Positions 43,281 through 52,696 are shown, numbered from the stretch's first letter. The stretch: DNA of 64,000 bases from Haloarcula salina (GCF_010119195.1 NZ_WRXL01000008.1:79900-143899); one strand, 5' to 3'. A program made the numbers and translations. The notes: a model not told the origin generated them from the sequence alone.

Positions 43281-44227
43281 CGGCTCTCACCCCGCGAGGC
43301 GATCTCTCGGAGGTCGAGCGACCGCAGGATGACGACCCCCGCGACGATGGTGATTAGCAGCAGGCCCACGGCCTGTGCCGACCCGAGCGGCCAGTTCTGC
43401 GAGTAGCCAAAGGAGTAGTTGATGTTGCTCGCCATGGTGAACACGGAGCCGCCCCCGAGTATCTGGGCCTCCACGTCGGCCCCGAGGCTGAGGACGAACA
43501 CGAACAGCGAGCCGATGACGACTCCCGGCATGCTGAGTGGAAAGACGATCTTCCGGAAGATGGTGAGCGGACCCGCCCCGAGATCGCGCGCCGCCTCGAA
43601 CGTCACGTCGTCGATGGTCAGCAGCGAGAGGTAGATCGGGAACAGCATGAACGGCAGGTAGACGTACGTCGTCCCGAACAGCACCGTGTAACGGTTGTAC
43701 AGCAGCGACGGGTACTGCCCGATTCCGACCAGATTAAAGATGCTGTGGAGCACGCCGTTCTCCACGAGGAACAGCGCCCAGCCGAACACGCGGACGTTCA
43801 CGCTCGTGAACAGCGGGATGATGAGAAGCAGCAGGAAGACGACCTTGTACCGCTTTATCTTGCGCGCCAGGGCGTACGCAGCCGGGTACGAGACGACCAG
43901 CGTGGCGAGCACGGTCGCGGCGCTGACGAGGGCGGTGTTGCCGAGGACCTGCCCGTAGACGCCGGTTCCGGTGGCCATCCCGGTAACGATCTCGGCGTAG
44001 TGCGCGAGCGTCCAGTGCAGCGGGTTCGGGTCGATCGTGTTGCCGGACTGCAGCGAGAAGACGACGATGGCCAGCATCGGCCCGACGAACATGAACAACA
44101 GGAGCGCGACGATGGGAGCCATGAACAGCCACGGCGGGCGCACCAGCGCGAACAGCGGGTTGCTGCTGTCGCGGGTGTAGCCGGCCGCGCGGTCGAAGTG
44201 GCTCTTGAGTCGGTGTTTCGTGGACAT
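43277..44227 (-). CDS. potB: ABC transporter permease, PotB-like
   Basis: 316 aa with six to seven membrane helices and an EAA loop (FEAARDLGAGPLTIFRKIVFPL). An N-terminal cytoplasmic extension of about 35 residues precedes the first helix. The ATG at 44227 is 3 nt after the ATPase stop. Forms the channel with the PotC-like protein. Confidence 0.92.
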   Translation of the reverse strand: MSTKHRLKSHFDRAAGYTRDSSNPLFALVRPPWLFMAPIVALLLFMFVGPMLAIVVFSLQSGNTIDPNPLHWTLAHYAEIVTGMATGTGVYGQVLGNTALVSAATVLATLVVSYPAAYALARKIKRYKVVFLLLLIIPLFTSVNVRVFGWALFLVENGVLHSIFNLVGIGQYPSLLYNRYTVLFGTTYVYLPFMLFPIYLSLLTIDDVTFEAARDLGAGPLTIFRKIVFPLSMPGVVIGSLFVFVLSLGADVEAQILGGGSVFTMASNINYSFGYSQNWPLGSAQAVGLLLITIVAGVVILRSLDLREIASRGESR

Positions 44228-44229
44228 TG

Positions 44230-45291
44230 TCACTCGGGAACCGGGATGGATTTCTCGGCCTCCCACTGGAAGTAGGCCCGGTCGCCGATTTCGATGTCGA
44301 CCGTCTGGAACCAGTCGAACGGGACCTCGGCCACGTAGTCGTCCTCGGTGTCGGCCGAGCACTCGATGAGGACGGTGTTCCCGCGGACGAGGATGTTGTC
44401 GACGTCCACCGCGACGCCGACTGGCGTTTCGAGCGTCGGTCGGACGACGCAGTCGTCGTAGCGCACGACGAGGTCGGTCGGCTCGCGCCCGTCGTGGTCG
44501 TCCTCGACGGTTACTTCGCCCTCGAACTCGTCGCTTGTGACCGTGAACGCGCCGTCGCCGGTCGGCTCCGCGTCGACGGCGAAGACGTTGGCGTCGCCCA
44601 TGAAGTCAGCGATGAACGTCGACTTCGGCGACTGATAGATGTCTTCGGGCGCGCCGGTCTGTGCGACCTGGCCCTCGTCGAGGACGAACAGCGTGTCGCT
44701 CATGACCAGCGCGGCCTCCAGCGAGTGGGTGACGTAGATGAACGTCATGTCGAGTTCCCTGTTGAGGTCGGCGAGTTCGCGCTGGAGCTGTTTCTGCAGC
44801 GCGTAGTCGAGCGACGCCAGCGGCTCGTCGAGCAGCAGGATGTCCGGGTCGTAGGCGAGCGATCGGGCGAGCGCGACGCGCTGTTTCTGCCCGCCGGAGA
44901 GTTCGCTCGCGCTCTTGTCCGCGTGTTCCTCGGGGTCAAGACGGACCAGTTCGAGCAGTTCCTCGACCGACCTGTCGAGGTTCCGGCCCGCGGTTTCGAT
45001 GGGGAACTCGATGTTCTCTCGGACCGTCATGTGCGGGAACAGCGCCCACGTCTGAAAGACCAGGCTCGTCGGTCGGTCCTGCGGTCGCGTCGCCGTGATG
45101 TCCTCGCCGTCGAGCACGATCCCGCCCGAAGTCGGTTCGAGGTGGCCGGCGAGCATCCGGAGCAGCGTCGTCTTGCCACACCCGGAGGGGCCGACGATGG
45201 ACGCGAACTCGCCGGTCTCGATTTCGATGTCGATGTCCTTGACCGCAACTGTGCTTCCGTACTCCCGTCGTAGTGCTGCCGTTTGTAGCAT
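44230..45291 (-). CDS. potA: ABC transporter ATPase, PotA-like
   Basis: 353 aa. Walker A GPSGCGKTT, signature LSGGQKQRVALAR and Walker B ILLLDEPLASLD are intact, followed by a C-terminal TOBE-type substrate-regulatory domain (about residues 240-350). Energises the importer; polyamine class by overall pattern. Confidence 0.93.
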   Translation of the reverse strand: MLQTAALRREYGSTVAVKDIDIEIETGEFASIVGPSGCGKTTLLRMLAGHLEPTSGGIVLDGEDITATRPQDRPTSLVFQTWALFPHMTVRENIEFPIETAGRNLDRSVEELLELVRLDPEEHADKSASELSGGQKQRVALARSLAYDPDILLLDEPLASLDYALQKQLQRELADLNRELDMTFIYVTHSLEAALVMSDTLFVLDEGQVAQTGAPEDIYQSPKSTFIADFMGDANVFAVDAEPTGDGAFTVTSDEFEGEVTVEDDHDGREPTDLVVRYDDCVVRPTLETPVGVAVDVDNILVRGNTVLIECSADTEDDYVAEVPFDWFQTVDIEIGDRAYFQWEAEKSIPVPE

Positions 45292-45322
45292 TGGTTGTGT
45301 CTCGTCGGTCGAACTCGGTCCG

Positions 45323-46564
45323 TCAGATCCTGGTCTTGGCCTCGCGCCAGATCGGCTCGAACTTGTCCAGGTCGGGCACGCCGGTGTAGAAGACGCTCCG
45401 GTCGAGGATGTCCGGGATGTCGTCGACCCGGAGGACCTCGCGCTGGAAGTCGTCGTACTCGTCCCAGGCCGTCGCGTGCGGGACGACGTTGGTCCCGCCG
45501 GAGGTCGGCCACGAGAGGTTCAGCGCCGTCTCCCCGCGCTGCATGTGTGCGAGGTAGTTGTCCGAGACGGTCGGCTGCTCGCCCTTGACGAACGTCGTGG
45601 TCTCGACCCAGATGACGCCGCCCTCCTCGGGGACGTGGGCCTCGAACTGGAGGTTCTCGCCGCGGCGCAGCGTTCCGTTGATCCAGTTTCCGGAGATGAA
45701 CCCGATGTCGATCTCGCCCGACTTGAGCGCCTGATTCATCGACGCGAAGTCCGGAAGCAGCGTCTTGGCGTTGTCGAAGAGGTCGAACGTCGCCTGTCGG
45801 ACCTGTTCGACCTCCTCCTCGGTGTGCTCTTTGTACGGGTCGATGCCCTCCCGGAGCATGATGATCTGGATGCCCCAGAACATCAGGTCGTAGACGCCCA
45901 CGTCGTAGTCTTCCGACCAGGCGGCGTCGTAGCTGCTGTAGTCGGACGAGGAGACGGTGTCCGTGTTGACGACGAACGACGCCCACCCGAACCGCTGAGG
46001 CGCGCCGTACATCGTGCCGTCCACGTCGAAGGAGTAGTCGTCTTCGTTGAGGAAGGCGTACTTGTACCCGTTCTCGGGTTTGAAGATGTCGATGTACTTA
46101 TCGAACGTGTACTCCTTCCAGTCCTCGTAGTCGATCGGGCGAATCAGCTCCGCCTCGGCCAGGTTCGGAAGCCACGCCATGTCGAAGGTCGCCTGGTGGA
46201 ACTGCTGCCACTCCCCGGAGTTGAGGCGATTGAACGCCTTCGGGTTCGAGGTGAAGAGGTCCAGTTGCGTGTTGGCCTCGAACGTCTCCCTGAAGGGGTC
46301 CTGTACGTTCGAGGCGTCGTAGCCGGTCCACGTGAGGTGGTTCACCGTCTCGCCCGACTGTTCGTTCTCGTCGTTCTGGTACAGGTCGTCGTAGGACTCC
46401 GCCGGAACGGTGGCGAGTTCCTGGGTCCGCCACGAACTCGTTTCGGTCTCGCCCGACCCGGAGCCTGAACTGCTTCCGAGACAGCCGGCCGACGCCGTGG
46501 CCGCGGAGAGGCTGGCCGCACTGACTGCGAGTAACTTTCGACGGGAGATTTCGTGTTTCGTCAT
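45323..46564 (-). CDS. potD: Tat lipoprotein substrate-binding protein, PotD-like
   Basis: 413 aa. A twin-arginine signal (SRRKLLAVSAAS) is followed by a lipobox ending in Cys28 (SAGC). The mature Ser/Gly linker leads to a periplasmic-binding domain of the spermidine/putrescine class. It captures the substrate outside the cell. First gene of the pot-like operon; the TATA box TTATAAATAA lies at about 46692-46702 on the minus strand. Ligand (polyamine, ethanolamine or another amine) cannot be decided by eye. Confidence 0.9.
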   Translation of the reverse strand: MTKHEISRRKLLAVSAASLSAATASAGCLGSSSGSGSGETETSSWRTQELATVPAESYDDLYQNDENEQSGETVNHLTWTGYDASNVQDPFRETFEANTQLDLFTSNPKAFNRLNSGEWQQFHQATFDMAWLPNLAEAELIRPIDYEDWKEYTFDKYIDIFKPENGYKYAFLNEDDYSFDVDGTMYGAPQRFGWASFVVNTDTVSSSDYSSYDAAWSEDYDVGVYDLMFWGIQIIMLREGIDPYKEHTEEEVEQVRQATFDLFDNAKTLLPDFASMNQALKSGEIDIGFISGNWINGTLRRGENLQFEAHVPEEGGVIWVETTTFVKGEQPTVSDNYLAHMQRGETALNLSWPTSGGTNVVPHATAWDEYDDFQREVLRVDDIPDILDRSVFYTGVPDLDKFEPIWREAKTRI

Positions 46565-46801
46565 GAGTGGATGAAATGATGGCTCGGTCTGATCCGCTCA
46601 CGACCCGTTCGGGTGCAAGCGTCGTCTGGGCGCATCATGTACTGCTCATTTCTCTATTAGAGTCATTACAATTCTGCCAGCTATTTCCGGTTATTTATAA
46701 CAACATCTCTTGAAATAGTGGACGAACTAGTACTCAATTATTGTTCATAAACTGGTTTGTAAATGGCGCGGGTGTGGCGGACGCAGTCCCGGATACCCTC
46801 C

Positions 46802-48253
46802 CTACTCGTCGAACACCAGCGTTTTGAGCGTGGCCGGGACCGCGGTGCCGTTCGCGACGGGCGCGCCGAGATCGACGTACTGCGCGCCGTCGAGTTCGAG
46901 TTCGTCGACGACGATCGTCGGTCGCGAGCCGTCGGCCGCCGCGAGCGTCTGTCCGAGCACTTTCGCGCAGTTCTGGCCGGTCAGCGCGACGAGCGGACAG
47001 TCCTCCCCCACCGCGGCCGCGTACGCCGCCGCGATTCCCTCCGCGACGACCGACACCCTGTCGTAGGTGAGCGGGCCGATCGACGGGAAACACAGCGCGA
47101 ACTCGTCGGCTGCGTCGCCGTCCCGCGCCGTCTCGATGGCCTGCGCCGTCCGTTGCTGGATCGCCGCCGCCGACTCCGCCGCGTCGAGCCCCCCGACCGC
47201 GACGACCGGGAGGTCCCTGACGGGCAGGACGCTCGCGTCGACGGCGATCGTTCGGCCCGAGAACGTCGTCGTGTGCGTCCCGACGCCGACGACGGTCGCT
47301 CTGATGTCTGTCGCCGACTCTCGGACCGGGAGGGTATCGAACCGCGGGTGGTCCCGGAGCGCCGCGGCGAGCCTGACGCCCAGGTCGTCGAACGCGTATG
47401 GATCTCGGTCCACGCTCTCCCCGTCGGCGACCAGTCGGCCGACGCCGCCGGTGAAACGGACCTCGTCGATCTCTGGTGCCCACGACGGCAGCGGACCGAT
47501 GGCGAGCGCCTCGGTCGTCGGGTCGAACGGCGGCCCTTCGACGCAGTCGAGGATCCGGTCGGCCTGCCACGAGGCGAGCCGTCGGTGTGTCGCCGGCGAG
47601 TCCGCCGCGCCGTCAGACAGCGCGCCGGCCGCGGCGTAGTGGTCTCGAACCGAGTCCGCGACCGACGCGACCGTTCCCGTCCGATCGAACTGCACGTCTC
47701 GACCGCCGACGTCGATACATCGGGTCTGTCGGGCCGTCCCGTCGACGAAGACGGCGACGTTCGTCGTCCCGCCGCCGATGTCCACCGTCGCGACCGTCGT
47801 CCCCTCGCTTTGGCTCCGCGTGACCGCGCCCGCACCGCGCCCCGCGAGCACGGCCTCGTAGGCCGCGCCCGCCGTCGCGACGACGAACTCGCCGGAGCGC
47901 TCGGCGAGGCGATCAACCAGCGGCTCGGCGTTGCGCGTCTTCGCGGCCGCTCCCGTGGCGATGACCGCGCCCGTGTCGATGTCGGCCGGCGAGCGCCCCG
48001 CCTTCCGGAGCTCTCGGTCGACGAACGCGAGCACCTCGTCCGTGTCGATCGTCGACGCGTCGGCGTAGGGCGTCTCGCGTATCGGGCTCCGATAGTGGAC
48101 CGTTCGGTCGAGGACCTCGACCGACGCGGCCCCGTCGACCGCGGGCGTCTGCAACGTCAGGTCGCTGACCACGACCTGCGTCGTCGTCGTTCCCACGTCG
48201 ATACCGACGCTACACAGCGTCTCGGCGGCGTCTCGCTCCATCGGCGCGCTCAC
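46802..48253 (-). CDS. eutA: Ethanolamine ammonia-lyase reactivase EutA
   Basis: 483-aa actin/Hsp70-fold protein that swaps damaged cobalamin on EutBC at the cost of ATP. The N-terminal phosphate loop GIDVGTTTTQ and a second DIGGGTTN motif near residue 170 mark the ATPase fold. Overlaps the eutC stop by 4 nt. Its presence supports a working B12-dependent lyase. Confidence 0.92.
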   Translation of the reverse strand: MSAPMERDAAETLCSVGIDVGTTTTQVVVSDLTLQTPAVDGAASVEVLDRTVHYRSPIRETPYADASTIDTDEVLAFVDRELRKAGRSPADIDTGAVIATGAAAKTRNAEPLVDRLAERSGEFVVATAGAAYEAVLAGRGAGAVTRSQSEGTTVATVDIGGGTTNVAVFVDGTARQTRCIDVGGRDVQFDRTGTVASVADSVRDHYAAAGALSDGAADSPATHRRLASWQADRILDCVEGPPFDPTTEALAIGPLPSWAPEIDEVRFTGGVGRLVADGESVDRDPYAFDDLGVRLAAALRDHPRFDTLPVRESATDIRATVVGVGTHTTTFSGRTIAVDASVLPVRDLPVVAVGGLDAAESAAAIQQRTAQAIETARDGDAADEFALCFPSIGPLTYDRVSVVAEGIAAAYAAAVGEDCPLVALTGQNCAKVLGQTLAAADGSRPTIVVDELELDGAQYVDLGAPVANGTAVPATLKTLVFDE

Positions 48254-49008
48254 CGCTCACCGCGGTCGACGCCGCTGCGCTCGGCCTCGTGAATCTCTTC
48301 GAGCACGGCCGCGATCTCGGCACCGGCCTCGACGGGCGGCAGCCCGCTTCGGTGAATGTTCGAGATGACGGACTTCTTCGCCGTCGACTTCCCCCGCTCG
48401 GGGCCGTAGACGAAGTACGCGCTCAGGCTCTCGTTCGTCGCGAGGCCGGGCCGCTCGCCGATGAGATTGACGCAGCACTCGGCGTCGAGCGCCTCGCCGA
48501 CGGCGTCCATCACGTCGACGCGGCCGTACTCGACGAAGACGGGCGTGCCAACGTCGAGCCCGCGCGCGTCCAGGCCGTCCAGGAGCGCCGGGAGCAACTC
48601 CGGGACGTTCGCCTCGACGGCGGTCGAACTGAGGCCGTCGCTGACGACGATCTGGACCTCGGGTTTTTCCGCACACCCCTCGCGGAGGCGTTCGACCGTC
48701 TCGTCCGACACGTCCCGACCCCTGTCGGGATCGGCGAGGAACTCCTCCTTGCTCGTCGCCCGTGACCGGACGGCGACGAGGTCGAGTCGGTTCACCAGGT
48801 TGTCGTCGACGTGGGTCGTGACCGCGTCGCGCGCTTCGCCGTGATCGGCGCGGAACTCCAGGAGCGTCTGCGTCCGCGGTCGCGGCCCCGCACGGCCGAC
48901 GCCGATCCGCGACGGGTGGGACTCCGTCAGTCGTTCGAGCCGCCGTGCGTTGGTCGGTCGCTCGACGCCGCCTGCGTCGTCGCTCGGTGCGTTGTCGTTG
49001 GTCGTCAT
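48250..49008 (-). CDS. eutC: Ethanolamine ammonia-lyase small subunit EutC
   Basis: 252 aa; small subunit that completes the adenosylcobalamin site. A polar N-terminus (about 30 residues) precedes the family core: GRAGPRPRTQTLLEFRADH, IVVSDGLSSTAVEAN and ERPGLATNESLSAYF. Six nt separate it from eutB and 4 nt overlap with eutA, so the three form one operon. Confidence 0.95.
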   Translation of the reverse strand: MTTNDNAPSDDAGGVERPTNARRLERLTESHPSRIGVGRAGPRPRTQTLLEFRADHGEARDAVTTHVDDNLVNRLDLVAVRSRATSKEEFLADPDRGRDVSDETVERLREGCAEKPEVQIVVSDGLSSTAVEANVPELLPALLDGLDARGLDVGTPVFVEYGRVDVMDAVGEALDAECCVNLIGERPGLATNESLSAYFVYGPERGKSTAKKSVISNIHRSGLPPVEAGAEIAAVLEEIHEAERSGVDRGER

Positions 49009-49014
49009 AGCCGG

Positions 49015-50376
49015 TCAGGTGAATATCGTCGGATCGCCCGCCGTCGCCGTGAGGGCGCTCCCGTCTGCGATGCCCCGCGCTTCGAGCCAGGTCTGGAACT
49101 CCGGTGCCGCCTCCAGTTCGAACAGTTGCCGGAGCGTCGCGCCGTCGTGGAAGCTGTTCGACTGGTAGTTCAGCATCACGTCGTCGCCCATCGGAACGGT
49201 GATGAAGAAGTTCGCGCCGGCGGCGGTAAGCAGGACCGCGAGGTTCTCGATGTCGTTCTGGTCCGCCTTCGTGTGGTTGGTGTAGCAGGCGTCGATGCCC
49301 ATCGGCAGGCCGTGGAGCTTTCCCATGAAGACGTCTTCGAGGCCGGCGCGGGTCACCTGCTTCCCGTCGTAGAGGTACTCCGGGCCGATGAACCCCACGA
49401 CCGTGTTCACCAGGAACGGGTCGTACTGCCTCGCGAGGCCGTAACACCGCGCTTCGAGCGTGAGCTGATCGACGCCCTCGTGGGCGTCGTTCGACAGCTC
49501 CGACCCCTGCCCCGTCTCGAAGTACATGACGTTGGGACCGTCAGCAGTGCACTCGCGCTGCCCCAGTTCGTAGGCGTCACCGAGTAACGCGCTGTCGACG
49601 CCGAACTCGCGGTTTCCGGACTCGGTCCCGGCGATGCTCTGGAACAGCAGGTCGGCCGGCGCGCCGGCTTCGACGGCCTCCATCTGCGTCGTGAGGTGGG
49701 CGAGCACGCAGTTCTGGGTTGGCACGTCCCAGTCCCGCATGAACTCCTTCGTCGCCCGGAGAATTTCTGTCGTCCGCGCCACGCTGTCCGTCACCGGGTT
49801 GATGCCGATGACGGCGTCGCCCATACCGTAGGCCAGTCCCTCGCGCACCGTGTCGACGATGTTCTCCACGTCGTCGGTGGGATCGTTTGGCTGGAGGCGA
49901 AACGACACCGTTCCGTCGGTCCCGATCGTGTTGTTGCACCGGGCCGTCGTCGTCATCTTCGACGACGCCAGCACGAGGTCCATGTTGGACATCGTCTTGG
50001 TGACCGCCGCGATCATCTCGCTCGTGAGTCCGTCCCGTATCGCCCGGACGTCTTCGTCGGTGGTGCCGGCGTCGAGCAGGAACTCCCGCAGGTCGCTGAC
50101 CGTCCACGACCGGATCCGGTCGTACGCCCGGTCGCTCAGCCCCTCGCGGATCGTCCGCGTGACCTCGTCTTGGGCCGCCGGAACCGCGGGGTTCTCGTAC
50201 AGCGTCTCCAGTGTCAGCCCGCTCAACGCCGTCTTGGCCGCCACTCGCTCCGCGTCGGAGTCGGCAGCGATACCCGCCAGCTCGTCGCCCGTTTTCTGCT
50301 CGTTCGCCGTGGCCAACAGGTCTCGAATCGAGTCGAACTCGTAGTCCGTTCGGCCGAGCGTGGCTGTGTACGACAT
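49015..50376 (-). CDS. eutB: Ethanolamine ammonia-lyase large subunit EutB
   Basis: 453 aa; catalytic TIM-barrel subunit that splits ethanolamine into acetaldehyde and ammonia with adenosylcobalamin. By my count Arg160, Gln162, Asn193, Phe258, Glu287, Phe329 and Asp362 stand at the same positions as the known substrate-contact residues of the E. coli enzyme. First gene of eutB-eutC-eutA. The ATG at 50376 fits that numbering exactly. The TATA-like GATATATTG on the minus strand at about 50485-50495 gives a leader near 85 nt. Confidence 0.97.
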   Translation of the reverse strand: MSYTATLGRTDYEFDSIRDLLATANEQKTGDELAGIAADSDAERVAAKTALSGLTLETLYENPAVPAAQDEVTRTIREGLSDRAYDRIRSWTVSDLREFLLDAGTTDEDVRAIRDGLTSEMIAAVTKTMSNMDLVLASSKMTTTARCNNTIGTDGTVSFRLQPNDPTDDVENIVDTVREGLAYGMGDAVIGINPVTDSVARTTEILRATKEFMRDWDVPTQNCVLAHLTTQMEAVEAGAPADLLFQSIAGTESGNREFGVDSALLGDAYELGQRECTADGPNVMYFETGQGSELSNDAHEGVDQLTLEARCYGLARQYDPFLVNTVVGFIGPEYLYDGKQVTRAGLEDVFMGKLHGLPMGIDACYTNHTKADQNDIENLAVLLTAAGANFFITVPMGDDVMLNYQSNSFHDGATLRQLFELEAAPEFQTWLEARGIADGSALTATAGDPTIFT

Positions 50377-50496
50377 GGTCACGAGCGCCCGGCGCACGCG
50401 GTCTCGCGCGATCTGTCGCCGCCGTTCGAGCGCGTCCGACGCAGGCCGGCGGAACTCCGTTGTCCAGTCTCTCTCATCGTACCGTACAATATATCA

Positions 50497-50519
50497 CGCC
50501 AGCACTGTGGGTTCTGGCG
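50497..50519. promoter_or_regulatory. Inverted repeat just upstream of the eutB TATA box
   Basis: CGCCAG-N11-CTGGCG, immediately beyond the TATA/BRE position for eutB. Candidate operator for the eut operon. Confidence 0.4.
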
Positions 50520-51160
50520 CTTATTTGCGGTCGTTTAAATGAAATGATTCAGAGAGAGCACATCTTCCGACCGAATGTCTATTCTGGCGGCGCGGTCGGC
50601 CGCGGCTTTCGGTGTCACCAGCGTCGCGGTAGGAACGGTGGCTCGGGAAAGACTGTCGTCACAAGGGGCTCAGCGGGGGTAACTGCTCGTCATCGCCACC
50701 AAGGATGGGTAGCCTGTCGATGGTGAAAAACTCGTTCATCGAATGATTGAGTATACTGAATTCATATTTTCTGTGAAGTGGCCCTAACCTGTTCAAGTAT
50801 CCGGGTTTGTGTCGTACCAGGCAGTTATCGAATTTCCTAGATTTCCACCGACTAAACAATATATGATTGAGATCCATCACACAGCAGTCAGCGTTCGTGT
50901 TGACGATAGTACTCGGGAGGATTACACTACTGCACACCTACACTGAAAAATACTAACAGTGAGTCTGGAAGTTAGTGTAGCCCGACAAGGCGGTGAGCGA
51001 CTTATCACTATTTCACCCGATATTGGAAGATTCAGGAAGATCTATTTAGAGCGCTAGTCCAGTATATGCGCGGCGATAAACTCGGCGACCCCAAGAGTGG
51101 CGATTCGATAGATGACTATCTTGCGGCCTACTACGAAGACATTGAGTCGCTGTATCTAAA
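50520..51160. other. AT-rich non-coding gap
   Basis: No supported gene. Two tiny reading frames occur on the plus strand: 50575-50682 (35 aa) and 51066-51182 (38 aa, the latter with a TATA-like CTATTTAG 25 nt upstream). Neither resembles a known family. Base composition drops sharply relative to the eut genes. Confidence 0.4.
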
Positions 51161-51223
51161 TCAGGTTCCGAAATTCCTCTGATGGCCAATAATGAATAGA
51201 CATGTCGTATCAAGCAGTTTCAT
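51161..51223 (-). pseudogene. Truncated VapC (PIN-domain) toxin remnant
   Basis: Begins MKLLDTTCLF, the characteristic start of haloarchaeal PIN toxins with the first catalytic Asp, then runs off into unrelated codons and stops after 20 aa. Its ATG overlaps the vapB stop as ATGA, exactly as in an intact vapBC operon. The remaining three acidic residues of the nuclease are missing, so it cannot be active. Confidence 0.7.
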
Positions 51224-51486
51224 TTTTCTTCTAGGTCTGCTAACTCGCCGAGAGCTTCTTGTTGACGTCTGTAGAGGCCTTCTGCTGTTTGGTTGTGCCC
51301 CTCCGAAACAATCTGCTCAAGTTCGCCGGCATCCTGCTCGGGAAGTGTTCCGAATCCCTCACGCCAATTGACAGTCGTTTCATCTAGAAGGCGGTCAACG
51401 ACATCTGAGAAGCTTTCATTTTCTCGCTTTCGAGCTTCCAGCCGCTCATATACATCGTCCCGAATTTCGATTGTGTTTGTTCCCAT
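51220..51486 (-). CDS. vapB: VapB-type antitoxin
   Basis: 88 aa. The N-terminus TNTIEIRDDVYERLEARKRENESFSDVVDRLL is a ribbon-helix-helix/AbrB-like DNA-binding segment common to haloarchaeal VapB. The C-terminal half should bind the toxin. The partner toxin gene downstream is truncated, so this is an orphan antitoxin. Confidence 0.8.
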   Translation of the reverse strand: MGTNTIEIRDDVYERLEARKRENESFSDVVDRLLDETTVNWREGFGTLPEQDAGELEQIVSEGHNQTAEGLYRRQQEALGELADLEEK

Positions 51487-52012
51487 AGTCTGTGTTTATT
51501 CACACGAGCACAAAATTATTGTACTCCAAAGTTCGCCATGGTTGACATCGTGTCCAGTCATTGCTTGGAGGTGGTTTCAATGACAGTATCACGGTTATCG
51601 GAAGCGATCAGTTCTGGTCAAGTCACACGGGATGATCTCCTTGAGTATTGTGTGTAGCGACTCTCTCTTCGGTTCTGCTTGTACTGGTCGTTCTGCAAAT
51701 ACTGTCCCCACTATTCTGGTTTAGGCTCGAAAATACCAATAGGTCGCTGTGTGTCTGTGCGGATCCAACTACTGATGGACCGAGATGACTTTGACGAGAC
51801 GGCGCCTGGTGAACTCGTTCCCACGACGACTCCGAAGAGGAGATCTCCACCGTTTCGTCCTGTCCCGGTGCCGCCTTCGGTCAGCACTGATCAACTCATT
51901 ACACCACTGGCGGGTCTGTTAGTCCGGTCGGTGTACCGGTAAGTACGCAGACGGAACGCTGGCTACCAGACTTGCGCAACCTATTTTATACCTTGTTGCA
52001 CATAATAGGACA
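51487..52012. other. Gap with gene fragments
   Basis: No intact gene. At 51775-51942 a short frame (MDRDDFDETAPGELVPTT..., then RPVPVPPSV) faintly resembles the N-terminus of haloarchaeal Fic proteins and may be a remnant. The right end carries the promoter (ATTTTATACC, about 51983-51992) of the next gene. Confidence 0.35.
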
Positions 52013-52696
52013 GTGTCCGAGCTAACGAAACAGCGAACGACGGTCTGTATCGATGTTGGTACTGGGAGCGACGTGTTCCGCCTCAGTGCGGCCGACGAGA
52101 TACTCTCCCTCCTCGTCGACGCCCACGAGACGGAGTTCTCCATTCCCGAACTCGTCAACGCGACCGGGGCCGCCCGCTCGACGGTCTGGCGGGCCGTCGA
52201 CCTGCTCGATAGCCTCGGCGTCGTTCGCGTCCGCGAGACGCCACAGCGAAACTACGTCTCTATCGACCCCGAGCGTCTCCGGAAAGGCGACCCGGTACTG
52301 GCTATCGAACAGTCCGAGTTCCACGACCCGATTCGGACGTTCGTCGAGCGTGTTCAGGATGCGTTCGACGAGAGCGACGATATCGAGCAACTCGTCGGCA
52401 TTGTTGTCTTCGGCAGCGTCGCTCGCGGCGAGGCCGACAGACGGAGTGACATCGACCTGTTCGTCGTCCTCGACGGTGACCGAACGAGCGCACGTCGACT
52501 GGTTACCGACGTGGTGGGTGACCTCTCAGAAGAGCGATTCGACGGCGACCGGTTCGAGTTCGAACCGTACGTCGAGTCCGTCGATAGCGCGACCCGAGCG
52601 GGATCGAAGCTTCGGGAGATATTCGAGGAGGGTATCACCGTGGTTGGAAGCGAGCGGCTTCAGTCGATTCGCAAGGCGGTGTTCACCGATGAGTAG
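52013..52696 (+). CDS. Nucleotidyltransferase (MNT) antitoxin with N-terminal winged helix
   Basis: 227 aa. Residues about 25-85 form a winged helix (IPELVNATGAARSTVWRAVDLLDSLGVV). Residues about 115-215 are a minimal nucleotidyltransferase with GSVARGEADRRSDIDL, the GSx10DxD core. MNT proteins inactivate HEPN toxins by AMPylation; the fused DNA-binding domain suggests autoregulation. GTG start, leaderless, 25 nt after the TATA box. Overlaps the HEPN gene by 8 nt. Confidence 0.85.
   Translation: MSELTKQRTTVCIDVGTGSDVFRLSAADEILSLLVDAHETEFSIPELVNATGAARSTVWRAVDLLDSLGVVRVRETPQRNYVSIDPERLRKGDPVLAIEQSEFHDPIRTFVERVQDAFDESDDIEQLVGIVVFGSVARGEADRRSDIDLFVVLDGDRTSARRLVTDVVGDLSEERFDGDRFEFEPYVESVDSATRAGSKLREIFEEGITVVGSERLQSIRKAVFTDE

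Noticed and set aside
50575..50682. 35-codon frame with a TATA-like sequence upstream of eutB
   Set aside because: No family resemblance and no conservation evidence; too short to support as a gene.
51005..51024. TATCAC...CGATA near 51 kb as another motility site
   Set aside because: Spacing between half-sites is about 10 nt, not 4, and no motility gene follows.
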